DNA of 64,000 nucleotides from Brevibacterium atlanticum. GTDB taxonomy: Bacteria; Actinomycetota; Actinomycetes; Actinomycetales; Brevibacteriaceae. A program made the position numbers and the translations under genes. The first letter of the stretch is position 1. Each line of letters begins with the position of its first letter. The notes under the pieces were generated by a model. That model was not told the origin of the DNA and did no database searches. It saw only the letters and a program-made list of their open reading frames with translations. Below, piece after piece: positions 1 through 8,328 of the stretch. The stretch spans positions 806,001-870,000 of the forward strand of contig NZ_CP050152.1 in the NCBI RefSeq assembly GCF_011617245.1. The letters run 5' to 3'.

Positions 1-1162
1 TGCCGATGAGGCTGTCGTACAGGGGCAGAACCTCATCGCCGCTCTCATAGCCGGTGTCGAAGCGGACGTGTTCGGAAGTCGGAGCCTCGAGCGTGGTGAT
101 GACACCGGGGGAGGGGACGAAGAGTCCGCCTGCCACGTCTTCGGCGTTGATACGTGCCTCGATGGCCGCACCTACCGGTTGAGGGTTGGTGACAGACTCA
201 CTCAGGTGCTCGCCTGCGGCGACTCGCAGCTGTTCGGCGACGAGATCGACCTTGGTGACGAGCTCGGTCACCGGATGCTCGACCTGGATGCGTGTGTTCA
301 TCTCGAGGAAGTAGAAGTTTTCGCCTTCGACGAGGAACTCGACGGTACCCAGTCCCTGGTAGCCGACCGCGTCGGCCAAGCGTGCTGCGGCCGCGCCCAT
401 GTTCGTGCGCATCGATTCGGACAGCCCCGGCGCGGGCGATTCCTCGATGAGCTTCTGATGCCGGCGCTGAACCGAGCAGTCCCTGTCGCCGAGGGCCGCG
501 ACGGCGCCGTGCGAATCGGCGACGATCTGGACTTCGACGTGGCGGGCCTTGACGAGGTAGCGCTCGACGAAGACCTCGCCGTTGCCGAAGGCAGCGGTGG
601 CCTCTCGGACGGCGGCATCGAAAGACTCGACCGCCTCGTCGGGGCCGTTGATGCGGCGCATTCCGCGCCCACCGCCGCCGGCGGAGGCTTTGACGAGGAC
701 CGGATAGCCGTGCTTCTCTCCGAACTCGAGGACCGCCTCGGCGGATTCGACGGCGCCGTTCGAACCGGGCGCCATGGGGACGTCTGCCCGGGTGGCCACC
801 TCACGCGAGGCGACCTTATCTCCCATCGTGGAGATCGCGGCGGGAGAGGGTCCGATGAACACCAATCCGGCATCCGCCACGGCTTGGGCGAACCCGGCGT
901 TCTCCGACAAGAAGCCGTACCCGGGGTGGATGGCGTCAGCACCGGACTTCAGTGCTGCTTCGACGATGGCCTGCGGATTGAGATAGTTCTCGCTGGCGGG
1001 CCCGTCTCCGAGGTCGATGGCCTGGTCGGCACGACGAACGTGCAGGGATGCGGCGTCCGCGCTCGAATGCACAGCGACGGTGGCCACATTGAGGCGGGCG
1101 CACGTGTCGATAATACGTGCGGCGATCTCACCCCGGTTGGCGATGAGGATCTTTGAGAACAT
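1..1162 (-). CDS. Biotin carboxylase subunit of an acyl-CoA carboxylase (3' end outside window)
   Basis: Reading leftward from an ATG at 1162, the protein starts MFSKILIANRGEIAARII, the classic N-terminus of biotin carboxylases, and continues through the GYGFLSEN and glycine-rich ATP-grasp (KASAGGGGRGM) motifs and EMNTRIQVEHPVTE, the catalytic-loop signature. About 387 residues are visible; the rest, including any biotin-carrier domain, lies beyond the left edge. It would carboxylate biotin with ATP and bicarbonate for the carboxyltransferase encoded at 4783-6336. GGGGAG lies just upstream of the ATG. It follows the acyl-CoA synthetase gene by 122 bp on the same strand, so the two probably share the operator at 2855. 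Family call is firm; the acyl substrate is not determined. Confidence 0.93.
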   Translation of the reverse strand, partial: MFSKILIANRGEIAARIIDTCARLNVATVAVHSSADAASLHVRRADQAIDLGDGPASENYLNPQAIVEAALKSGADAIHPGYGFLSENAGFAQAVADAGLVFIGPSPAAISTMGDKVASREVATRADVPMAPGSNGAVESAEAVLEFGEKHGYPVLVKASAGGGGRGMRRINGPDEAVESFDAAVREATAAFGNGEVFVERYLVKARHVEVQIVADSHGAVAALGDRDCSVQRRHQKLIEESPAPGLSESMRTNMGAAAARLADAVGYQGLGTVEFLVEGENFYFLEMNTRIQVEHPVTELVTKVDLVAEQLRVAAGEHLSESVTNPQPVGAAIEARINAEDVAGGLFVPSPGVITTLEAPTSEHVRFDTGYESGDEVLPLYDSLIG

Positions 1163-1284
1163 GGGTTAACTCCCCTTCGACGAAGAGCGAATGTGGATGG
1201 ATGCCGATCAGCCTGTTGCCGACCGGTTGGGATTGAGAGGCGTCTGAAGTGTTGGCTCGCGACGCTGGGCGTGGCAGTAGGGCG

Positions 1285-2814
1285 TCAGACCCAGCCGAGC
1301 TGTTCCTTGAGCTCGGACTTCACGAGCTTGCCCGCGGGGGAGCGGGGGAATTCCTCGGCGGTGATGAAGACCATCGTCTTCGGCACCTTGTAGCCGGCCA
1401 GATGTTCGCGCATGAAGGTTCGAAGCTCCGCTTCGGTGGCGGTGAGATCCGAACGCAGCACGACTGCTGCTCGGACTTCCTCGTCCCATTCGGGGTCGGG
1501 AACTCCCACGACTGCCGCCTCGAGGACTGAGGGGTGCAGATAGAGGACCTGCTCCACCTCGGCGGCGTAGACGTTCTCACCGCCGGACTTGATCATCTCC
1601 TTGAGACGGTCGCGGAAGAAGAAATACCCGTGTTCATCGACGACTGCAAGATCTCCTGTGCGCAGCCACCCGTCTCGCAGGGCGTCGGCCGTCTGGTCGG
1701 GTCGTCCGTAGTACTCGAGCATGAGGGACGGGCTGCGGACGCAGATCTCGCCGAGTTCGCCGACGGCGACCTTGTTTCCTTCGAGGTCCTGGAGCTCGAC
1801 GTCGACCATGAGGTAAGGCTGACCGATCGACCCGTCGACTTCGGGGTTGAGCATGTCGTCGGCGAGCAGGCGGGTCACCATCGGTCCGGCTTCGGTGAGT
1901 CCGTAGCGGAAATAGAGATCGACGTCCGGGAGCATCTCGGCGAAGAGCTCTTTGTCCGGCATGCGCAGCAGACCGGCTCCGGTGTGCACGGCCTTGAGGT
2001 TCTGTCTGAGGACCGGGTTGTCGAAGGTCCGCTGATCGAGCATCTTGCGGACCATATTGGGAATGAGGAACGTGTTGGTGATGCGTTCACGTTCGACAGT
2101 CTCGACGAAGGCCTCGACATCGAACTTCGGGGCAAGCACGCTGGTGGCTCCCGCAATGAAGTGTGTGGCGAGCCAGCAAAGGAGGCCCGCGGTGTGGAAC
2201 AACGGGGTCACGATGAGTCCGCGTTCGTTGTCTCGAGTGCCGACGCGGCAGTCGATCATCTCGTTGAATGCATTGGCCACAGCGGCGCGGTGGGAGAGTA
2301 CGACGCCCTTGGGTGTGCCCGTCGACCCTCCGGTATAGAGGATGCACAGTGGAGAGTCGAGAGTCGTGTCAGACACGAGGGGGCCAGTGCCGGTGCGAAG
2401 CGCGGCGATCTCGCTTTCGCGGATCACCTGAGGCAGCCGGTCATGAGTCTCGGCGAGCTTTGCCAGAGCGCGGTCGACCAGATCGTCGAACTGCGCCTCG
2501 ACGATGATGAAATCGGCGGCCGTCTCCGCGATCCCCTGGGCGCATTCGACCGCCGACCAGCGCCAGTTGTAGGCGACGTAGACGCCGCCGGCGGCCGCGA
2601 CGGAGAAGAACATCTCGGCATTGAAAACTGTATTTGATCCCATCACGCCGATGTTCATCGCTGACTTCACACCACGATTCTGCAGGCCGCGGGCAAGGCT
2701 CCACGAGCGTTCGGCGAGCTCAGCGAAGGTTACGCGACCATCGACGCCGACCAGGGCCTCCTTCTCGGGATGCTTCTGGGCGTTAAGCTCGATCCAGGTG
2801 TTGATTGTGTGCAA
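1285..2814 (-). CDS. AMP-forming acyl-CoA synthetase (fatty/organic acid-CoA ligase)
   Basis: An adenylate-forming enzyme of about 509 residues that would activate a carboxylic acid to its CoA thioester. The P-loop-like motif (YTGGSTGTPKG), the YGLTEAGP motif, the hinge region GWLRTGDLAVVDEHGYFFFRDR and the C-terminal catalytic lysine in SPAGKLVKSEL are all present. I start it at the TTG at 2814 (LHTINTWIELNAQ), because GGAGG lies six bases upstream and the open frame beyond contains the operator at 2855-2870, not plausible protein. It is the first gene of a leftward operon with the biotin carboxylase. Its place in a carboxylase/dehydrogenase cluster suggests it activates the pathway's starting acid, possibly branched; this is inference. 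Confidence 0.9.
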   Translation of the reverse strand: MHTINTWIELNAQKHPEKEALVGVDGRVTFAELAERSWSLARGLQNRGVKSAMNIGVMGSNTVFNAEMFFSVAAAGGVYVAYNWRWSAVECAQGIAETAADFIIVEAQFDDLVDRALAKLAETHDRLPQVIRESEIAALRTGTGPLVSDTTLDSPLCILYTGGSTGTPKGVVLSHRAAVANAFNEMIDCRVGTRDNERGLIVTPLFHTAGLLCWLATHFIAGATSVLAPKFDVEAFVETVERERITNTFLIPNMVRKMLDQRTFDNPVLRQNLKAVHTGAGLLRMPDKELFAEMLPDVDLYFRYGLTEAGPMVTRLLADDMLNPEVDGSIGQPYLMVDVELQDLEGNKVAVGELGEICVRSPSLMLEYYGRPDQTADALRDGWLRTGDLAVVDEHGYFFFRDRLKEMIKSGGENVYAAEVEQVLYLHPSVLEAAVVGVPDPEWDEEVRAAVVLRSDLTATEAELRTFMREHLAGYKVPKTMVFITAEEFPRSPAGKLVKSELKEQLGWV

Positions 2815-2854
2815 GTCTTTCCTCCCGCAGCTCTGCAGATCATTCTGCAGATAA

Positions 2855-2870
2855 ACGAACAAGCGTTCGT
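2855..2870. promoter_or_regulatory. TetR-type operator, copy 1 (perfect palindrome)
   Basis: ACGAAC-AAGC-GTTCGT, 6-bp perfect arms around a 4-bp centre, about 40 bp upstream of the acyl-CoA synthetase start. The same sequence recurs at 3712 and 6407, once in each promoter region of this cluster. Likely bound by the TetR protein encoded at 2983-3618. Confidence 0.8.
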
Positions 2871-2933
2871 CCGTAACAATAATCTGTTCGGGAATCAGAC
2901 GCAAGGGGTGTATGACGATTGATGTGAAAAGAT

Positions 2934-2961
2934 GACGCCCCTGCAAGGGCGCAGGGGCGTC
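2934..2961 (-). terminator. Intrinsic terminator after the TetR gene
   Basis: An 11-bp perfect stem (GACGCCCCTGC / GCAGGGGCGTC) with a 6-nt loop. On the minus strand it is followed by a short T-rich run (TCATCTTTTC), so it would end transcription of the leftward TetR gene before the acyl-CoA synthetase promoter. Confidence 0.75.
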
Positions 2962-2982
2962 TTCGGCGGTGAGAGGGTGGAA

Positions 2983-3618
2983 TCAGGCGACAGGTTCGGC
3001 GCGCGGTGCACTTCTGCCGTCGACACGCTTGTCGGCATCTGGAACGGAGAGTCCGCGCAAGGCGATCTTCGAGTAGATGTCGACGATCTCGTCGAGGGAT
3101 AGGCGACCGTCGGGGCGGTACCAGGTGGCGACGTCCGTACCGAGGGCGACGATCGCATAAGCCTGCAGGCGGGAGTCGAGGATGGTTGCGACTCCTGCTC
3201 GTCCGGCCTCCTCGATGACGTCCTGGATGCGGCGGACGTACTCACTGCGCTTCGCAGTGATTTCATCCCGAGCCTCCGGGCGCAAGAAGCGGAGGTTGTT
3301 GTTGCCGATGAAGACCTTGCGTGCTTCAGTGGCGTGGTATCGGAGGTGGCTGTCGACGATGCTCAGCAGCCTGCCGATTGCGTCTGTCTCGCCTTCGAGG
3401 GCGTCTTCGGTGTCGGCGAGGATGTCGTCCATGAAGCTTCCCATCACCTGCTGCAGCAGATCTTCCTTGCTGGAGATGTGGTTGTAGAGACTGCTGACCT
3501 TCACTCCGGCAGCGGAGGCGACCTCACGCAGCGTCGTTGCGGAGAATCCCTTGACGAAGAAGAAGTCAGTCGCCTTCTCCTTGACTGCGGCGGCGGTCTG
3601 CTCACCTTTCGTTGCCAT
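2983..3618 (-). CDS. TetR-family regulator of the acyl-CoA catabolic cluster
   Basis: 211 residues. The N-terminal helix-turn-helix is clear (residues about 15-60: FSATTLREVASAAGVKVSSLYNHISSKEDLL), followed by a helical ligand-binding domain. Start at ATG 3618 with a GAAAGG ribosome site. It is divergent from the SDR gene; the 237-bp gap between them carries one copy (3712-3727) of the palindrome also found before the acyl-CoA synthetase and between the carboxyltransferase and MaoC genes. That pattern is what a local repressor with autoregulation would leave, probably relieved by an acyl-CoA intermediate as in other TetR lipid regulators. The ligand is not readable from the sequence. Confidence 0.9.
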   Translation of the reverse strand: MATKGEQTAAAVKEKATDFFFVKGFSATTLREVASAAGVKVSSLYNHISSKEDLLQQVMGSFMDDILADTEDALEGETDAIGRLLSIVDSHLRYHATEARKVFIGNNNLRFLRPEARDEITAKRSEYVRRIQDVIEEAGRAGVATILDSRLQAYAIVALGTDVATWYRPDGRLSLDEIVDIYSKIALRGLSVPDADKRVDGRSAPRAEPVA

Positions 3619-3711
3619 TGCTGTCGCCTTTCGTTCTCTGCTGGCCTACTGCCGGGCGGTGGGCTCGGCTACAGGCATTGACATTATGGGTCCATTCTTG
3701 CAGACTCAAAA

Positions 3712-3727
3712 ACTAACGCTTGTTCGT
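3712..3727. promoter_or_regulatory. TetR-type operator, copy 2
   Basis: ACTAAC-GCTT-GTTCGT, the reverse orientation of the 2855 site with one arm mismatch. It lies between the divergent TetR and SDR genes and could control both. Confidence 0.75.
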
Positions 3728-3855
3728 GACGGTATCCTTAGCCATTCGGCTGTGAACCTGGTCGATGTTGGCGGCTCCGCCGTGAGGCCATGGCCCATGC
3801 CATCGCTGAGCCGGACAAGTTCATTCATTTCGAACCTGCAGAAAGGGCATTCATC

Positions 3856-4668
3856 GTGGCCGAAGAGAACGAAGCCGCACTGTCTCCGTCGAACCACCTG
3901 GACGGTTCGGTGCCGCGCCGGATACTCATCACGGGGGCCGGGGGCGGCATGAGCAGAGGGATCAATGAGACCCTGGCATCGGCAGGTCACACCCTCATCT
4001 GCACCGACGTCAACCTTGCCGCGGCTGAGGCGGCAAGCGAGAGGGTCACGAGTAGCGGAGGGCAGAGCTATGCCTACCCGGTCGATGTCACCAGCGAGGA
4101 CTCGGTAACCGAACTCGCGGCTGCGATCGATCGCGATTTCGGCGGGATCGACGTGCTCGTCAACGCGGCGGGGCTCCTCGACCGCAAGTACCTGGTCGAT
4201 CACGACGGATCGTCATTCGACGGAGTCATCGATGTCAATCTCAACGGCCCATTCCGAATGATCCGCCACTTCGCGCCGGGCATGGCCGAACGAGGCTGGG
4301 GGCGAGTCATCAACATCTCCTCCATTGCCGGGACCACGGGCTACCCGTACCCCAGCTATGCCGCTTCGAAGGCGGGGCTGTCGAACCTGACGCGTTCGCT
4401 GTTGTTGGACTTCTGGGGCACAGGCGTCACCGTGAACAACATCTGCCCCGGTGTCGTCGACACCACGATGGTCATCCAGGCGGTCAGAGATCAGGTCAAG
4501 GCCAAGGTTCCGACCGAAAATATCATCGATCCGAAGGAAATCGGTGCATACATCGAGTTCCTGCTCGGCGACGCTGCGAAGAACATCAACGGTGCGGATC
4601 TCATGATCGACGGTGGCGCGACACAGGTCTTCCGGCTCTTCGACGACAAGCCTGAATCATTCCGCTGA
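3856..4668 (+). CDS. Short-chain dehydrogenase/reductase (SDR)
   Basis: About 270 residues from GTG 3856, which has AGAAAGGG upstream; an in-frame ATG at 3790 would add 22 residues of unlikely leader. The Rossmann motif is TGAGGGMSRGI, in which the usual third glycine is serine. NAAG and the catalytic Ser...Tyr-x3-Lys (ISSIAG, then SYAASKAG) follow, and the C-terminus GADLMIDGGAT is typical of FabG-like SDRs. In this cluster it could oxidise a 3-hydroxyacyl-CoA made by the MaoC hydratase or an alcohol precursor. It is the only gene on its transcript, and the terminator at 4734 separates it from the convergent carboxyltransferase gene. Confidence 0.88.
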   Translation: MAEENEAALSPSNHLDGSVPRRILITGAGGGMSRGINETLASAGHTLICTDVNLAAAEAASERVTSSGGQSYAYPVDVTSEDSVTELAAAIDRDFGGIDVLVNAAGLLDRKYLVDHDGSSFDGVIDVNLNGPFRMIRHFAPGMAERGWGRVINISSIAGTTGYPYPSYAASKAGLSNLTRSLLLDFWGTGVTVNNICPGVVDTTMVIQAVRDQVKAKVPTENIIDPKEIGAYIEFLLGDAAKNINGADLMIDGGATQVFRLFDDKPESFR

Positions 4669-4733
4669 AGGGCATGGTGCACTTGAGTCTCGCCTGCCGG
4701 TGAGGGCGAGGCCCGCTGGTGAGGATATGAAAG

Positions 4734-4762
4734 GGCCGGGCCGTCGTGACGACGGCCCGGCC
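4734..4762. terminator. Bidirectional terminator between SDR and carboxyltransferase genes
   Basis: Perfect 12-bp GC-rich stem (GGCCGGGCCGTC / GACGGCCCGGCC) with a 5-nt loop, between two convergent stop codons. A-rich sequence on the left and TCTTCG on the right give modest tails. Confidence 0.75.
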
Positions 4763-4782
4763 TCTTCGTGCTCTTGGTGTGG

Positions 4783-6336
4783 TCAGGCTGGGGTGATAGC
4801 CTGCCGGCGCTCGATGGGGGCGGTCTTCCGCTTGCTGTAGAGGCCGAGCCTGCGAGTTAGATCCGAGCGGAGCTCGTTGGCCGGAACGACCGCCTCGACG
4901 GCGTTGGCATTGGCGATCTTGAAGACGTCGATCTTCTCGGCATACTCGGCCTGCTTCTCGGCAATGTAGGCTTTGCGCTCCTCGGGATCCTCGATGGCGT
5001 GGATCTGGTTATAGTACACGCCGTTGACCGCTGCATCCGGACCCATGAGCGCGGGACGCGCCGTCGGCAGGGCGATGACGGCATCGGGGTTCATCGGGGC
5101 GCCCGACATCGCCAGGTAGCCGCCGCCATAGGCCTTGCGGACGAGGACGGTGATGCGAGGAACTCGGCATTCCGACACCGCGAAGATCATCTTCGCGCCG
5201 TGGCGGATGATGCCCTGCCGCTCGACCTCCGAGCCGATCATGTACCCGGCGATGTCGACGAGAAAGATGATCGGGATCCCGTAGGCATTGCAGATCCAGA
5301 TGAAGCGTGCGGCCTTATCGGAGGAGTCGGGGAAGATGGATCCGCCCATGTGGGTCGGCTGGTTCCCGACCAGACCGACGGGGCGCCCGTTGATCCGGGC
5401 GAAGCCAGTGAGCATCTCGGGAGCGAAGAGCTCCTTGTACGGGAACCAGGTGCCCTCGTCGACGAGGGATTCAACGAGTTCCTCCATATCGAAGACCTCG
5501 GCCTCGCGAAGGGGGACGATGTCTTCGATGGTGCGACCCTCGCGAGGAGCGACCGCCTCGGCGATGGGAGGGGTGGTGTTCCAGTTCGGGGGCAGAAAGG
5601 ACAGCCAGACGCGGATCGAGGCGATCGCCTCGCTGTCATCGTCGACGAGGACATCGCCGAGGCCCGAGACGGTGGAGTGCATCTCCGCTCCGCCCATCTC
5701 CTCGAGCGTGACCTGCTCGCCGGTGACCATCTCGGCCAGGCGGGGCGACCCAAGGTAAGCCGTCGCATTTCCTCTGACCATGATGGTGAGGTCGCAGAGA
5801 GCAGGAACGTAGGCAGAGCCTGCGGGGGAGGGGCCGAACAGTGCGCAGACCTGCGGCACCCGCCCGGAGATCTGAACCTGGTTGTAGAAGATGTTGCCCC
5901 AGGCATTTCGTCCGGCGAAGGATTCGAACTGCTCGTCGATGCGGGCGCCCGCGGAGTCGAAGAGGTAGACGATGGGAATGCCGGCTTCCTCGGCCTTCTT
6001 CTGCGCCATGGTGATCTTCTCGAAGGTGCGATTGCCCCATGTGCCGGCCTTGACGCTGTAGTCATTGGCGATGACGCACACCTCGCGCCCGTCGACATTG
6101 CCGAAGGCGATGACGACGGCATCGCCGGGCAGCCCGTCCTCGAAGCGGGCCAGGAGCCCGTCCTCGATGTACTCCTCGTCATCGAAGAGCTCCGCCAGTC
6201 GCTCGCGGACAAGCAGCTTGCCCGACTTCTTGATCTTCTCCCGATTCTTCTCGGATCCGCCGAGCTGCGCGGCGGCGATGCTGTCCTTGAGTCGATCATG
6301 CACTGTCGGCTCGGCTGTGGTGCTGACCTGTGTCAT
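4783..6336 (-). CDS. Acyl-CoA carboxylase carboxyltransferase (AccD/PccB family)
   Basis: About 517 residues from ATG 6336 (MTQVSTTAEPTVHDRL), preceded by AAGGAGA. It has the two crotonase-like carboxyltransferase halves. The N-half includes VYLFDSAGARIDEQ; the C-half includes FLVDIAGYMIGSEVERQGIIRHGAK and RKAYGGGYLAMSG, with the oxyanion-hole glycines. It would transfer CO2 from carboxybiotin, made by the subunit at 1-1162, to an acyl-CoA. The C-half resembles propionyl/acyl-CoA carboxylases more than methylcrotonyl-CoA carboxylase at its C-terminus but has features of both, so the substrate is open. Operator copy 3 lies 70 bp upstream, shared with the divergent MaoC gene. Confidence 0.92.
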   Translation of the reverse strand: MTQVSTTAEPTVHDRLKDSIAAAQLGGSEKNREKIKKSGKLLVRERLAELFDDEEYIEDGLLARFEDGLPGDAVVIAFGNVDGREVCVIANDYSVKAGTWGNRTFEKITMAQKKAEEAGIPIVYLFDSAGARIDEQFESFAGRNAWGNIFYNQVQISGRVPQVCALFGPSPAGSAYVPALCDLTIMVRGNATAYLGSPRLAEMVTGEQVTLEEMGGAEMHSTVSGLGDVLVDDDSEAIASIRVWLSFLPPNWNTTPPIAEAVAPREGRTIEDIVPLREAEVFDMEELVESLVDEGTWFPYKELFAPEMLTGFARINGRPVGLVGNQPTHMGGSIFPDSSDKAARFIWICNAYGIPIIFLVDIAGYMIGSEVERQGIIRHGAKMIFAVSECRVPRITVLVRKAYGGGYLAMSGAPMNPDAVIALPTARPALMGPDAAVNGVYYNQIHAIEDPEERKAYIAEKQAEYAEKIDVFKIANANAVEAVVPANELRSDLTRRLGLYSKRKTAPIERRQAITPA

Positions 6337-6406
6337 TGCTGTCTCCTTCGGTGCAGCGTGTGGTTCGCTGCCATCTGTGAGTGCGGAACTTTTCACAAAA
6401 CAGTAT

Positions 6407-6422
6407 ACGAACAAGCGTTCGC
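6407..6422. promoter_or_regulatory. TetR-type operator, copy 3
   Basis: ACGAAC-AAGC-GTTCGC, one mismatch from the perfect site at 2855. It sits in the 168-bp gap between the divergent carboxyltransferase and MaoC genes and could control both. Confidence 0.78.
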
Positions 6423-6504
6423 TAGTCTATAGTTGTCGGGAGATGAGAAGAAATCGATCGTCACCACCGAGGCGCTCCCTCGCGGTGAAGAACGGAGGAG
6501 AATC

Positions 6505-6993
6505 GTGGACACAGTGGCAGTCGGACAGGTCAAAGGTCGACCTGATCATTTCTGGGAAGACCTGACTCAGGGAGATGTCGTCGTCAGCCCGGGGCTGACG
6601 ATCACGGACGCGCACCTCGTCCAATGGGCCGGGCTGACCGGGGACTGGGTCTCGCTGCATCTCAACTCCGAATATGCAGCAACCACCCCATTCGGGCAGA
6701 GGATCGGCCACGGACCGCTGACACTGTCCGTGGCACTGGGGCTGCTCACGCAGACCGGATACTTCACCCACGTCGAAGCCTGGCTCGGTCTCGACGAGGT
6801 GCGCGCACTGAGTCCTGTGTTCATCGATGACACCATCCACGCTGAGGCGACCGTCGTCGAGACGCGCCCTACGAGCAAGCCGGGCCGTGGCCTGTGGTCA
6901 CTGGCCTACGAGGTGAGGAAGCAGGACGGGTCGACCGTGATGACCTTCCGCAGCTCATTCCTCATCTCCCGCCGCGATGACTCGGAGAACTGA
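6505..6993 (+). CDS. MaoC-like hot-dog enoyl-CoA hydratase
   Basis: About 162 residues from GTG 6505, chosen for the strong GGAGGAG site just upstream; an upstream TTG at 6433 lacks one. The hydratase signature is present as TGDWVSLHLNSEYAATTPFG followed by RIGHGPL, with the catalytic Asp and His positions retained. It would add water to a 2-enoyl-CoA, next in sequence after the acyl-CoA dehydrogenase encoded 8 bp downstream. The short gap indicates one transcript with the dehydrogenase and probably the cupin gene. Confidence 0.88.
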   Translation: MDTVAVGQVKGRPDHFWEDLTQGDVVVSPGLTITDAHLVQWAGLTGDWVSLHLNSEYAATTPFGQRIGHGPLTLSVALGLLTQTGYFTHVEAWLGLDEVRALSPVFIDDTIHAEATVVETRPTSKPGRGLWSLAYEVRKQDGSTVMTFRSSFLISRRDDSEN

Positions 6994-7001
6994 GCAGTCC
7001 G

Positions 7002-8228
7002 ATGACAACGATTGACAGTGCCCTGCAAGCAGTGGGCGCGGGCGTCGACGGCGAAGTGAGCTTCTCGACACGCATCGACAGCCCCGCGATCACCGACCTG
7101 CGCACACGAGTGCGCCGAACCCTCCATGCCGTGACCGGCCCGGAGCGTCTGAGGCGGCACGACGAAGACGAAACCTATGACTTCGAGCTCTACGAGGCGC
7201 TCGCCGCCGAAGGGCTGGTCGGGCTCGAAGCGGACCTCGACGGCCGAGGCCCCAGCCACTCCAGCCAAGTCACGGTGCTCGAAGAGCTCGGTGCCGGCGC
7301 CACCTCGATCGGCGTGAGCGTGGTCGTCCAATACATGGGCGTCGAACTTCTCCACCGATACAGCACAGCTGAGCAGAAGTCCGAATGGCTGAGCCCCCTG
7401 CTCGCCGGCTCGGCACGAATGTCCTTCGGGCTGAGCGAACCCGCCGGCGGCACCGATGTGGCACGGCAGATGGCCACGTGGGCACGCCAGGGCCCCGACG
7501 GAACCTGGCTGATCAACGGTGCGAAGAAATGGATCGGCGGAGCATCGACGGCGACCTTCATCATCCTCCTCGCCCGCACCTCGGCGGTGGAGAGATCGGG
7601 CATCGACGGAATCTCGATGTTCATCATTCCCCGCGACACCCCAGGCATCACGACGACGCCGATCGACACGATGGGCATCCGCGGCCTCGAGCAGGCCGAC
7701 GTCGTCCTCGAGGACGTCGCAGTGCCGGCGGAGAACATCCTCGGCGAGGTCGGATCCGGGTTCCGGAACGTGCTTGCCACGCTCAACGGCGAACGACTCA
7801 ACGGTGCGGCGGTCGCGCTGGGCATCGCTCGCGGGGCGCTGTCCTATGCGGTCGACTATGCCAATGGCCGGCACGCATTCGAGCGGCCGATCGGCTCGTT
7901 CCAAGGCCTGCAGCATCCCCTCGTCGACGCGCTCACTCGGACCGAATCGGCTCGTCACCTCCTCTACAACGGAGCGGAGATGTCCGATCAGGGCTCTGGG
8001 GAAGCGGTCGAGAACCTCTCCGGTCTAGCCAAGCTCGCCGCCTCGGAGGCCGCGACGACTGCCACCGACATCGGAATGCGGGTGATGGGCGGGTGGGGAT
8101 TCCACCGACACCTGCCCATGCAGCGCTACTTTCGGGACGCGCGCCTGTACACATTCGCACCGCTGACGGACGAGATGATTCGCAATCAGCTCGCACAACG
8201 ACACCTCGGGCTCCCTAGGTCGACATGA
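7002..8228 (+). CDS. Acyl-CoA dehydrogenase with helix-G catalytic glutamate
   Basis: 408 residues, FAD-dependent alpha,beta-desaturation of an acyl-CoA. Family motifs include MSFGLSEPAGGTD (FAD/substrate contact), KKWIGGAS and the dimer-interface region ANGRHAFERPIGSFQGLQH. At the C-terminus the usual catalytic YEGTSEIQR motif reads FAPLTDEMIRNQ, so the standard glutamate is missing. A glutamate at residue 264 (NGERLNG) instead occupies the helix-G position used as catalytic base in isovaleryl-CoA dehydrogenase. That favours a branched-chain or otherwise unusual acyl substrate, though many bacterial paralogues share this arrangement. Second gene of the operon MaoC-dehydrogenase-cupin. Confidence 0.9.
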   Translation: MTTIDSALQAVGAGVDGEVSFSTRIDSPAITDLRTRVRRTLHAVTGPERLRRHDEDETYDFELYEALAAEGLVGLEADLDGRGPSHSSQVTVLEELGAGATSIGVSVVVQYMGVELLHRYSTAEQKSEWLSPLLAGSARMSFGLSEPAGGTDVARQMATWARQGPDGTWLINGAKKWIGGASTATFIILLARTSAVERSGIDGISMFIIPRDTPGITTTPIDTMGIRGLEQADVVLEDVAVPAENILGEVGSGFRNVLATLNGERLNGAAVALGIARGALSYAVDYANGRHAFERPIGSFQGLQHPLVDALTRTESARHLLYNGAEMSDQGSGEAVENLSGLAKLAASEAATTATDIGMRVMGGWGFHRHLPMQRYFRDARLYTFAPLTDEMIRNQLAQRHLGLPRST

Positions 8229-8328
8229 GTCGATTGTTCCGCCTCGGCGGGGGAGAGCTTCGAGTATCGGGCCGGCAGACAGGGCGTCGGTCCGCACTGA
8301 AAGCAGAACGAGAACGAAAGGAAGCACC

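Noticed and set aside
68..1156. 362-codon rightward open frame opposite the biotin carboxylase
   Set aside because: It is the antisense shadow of a gene with clear family motifs; its own translation has no recognisable domain and is Asp/Gly/Arg-biased as expected from GC-rich shadows.
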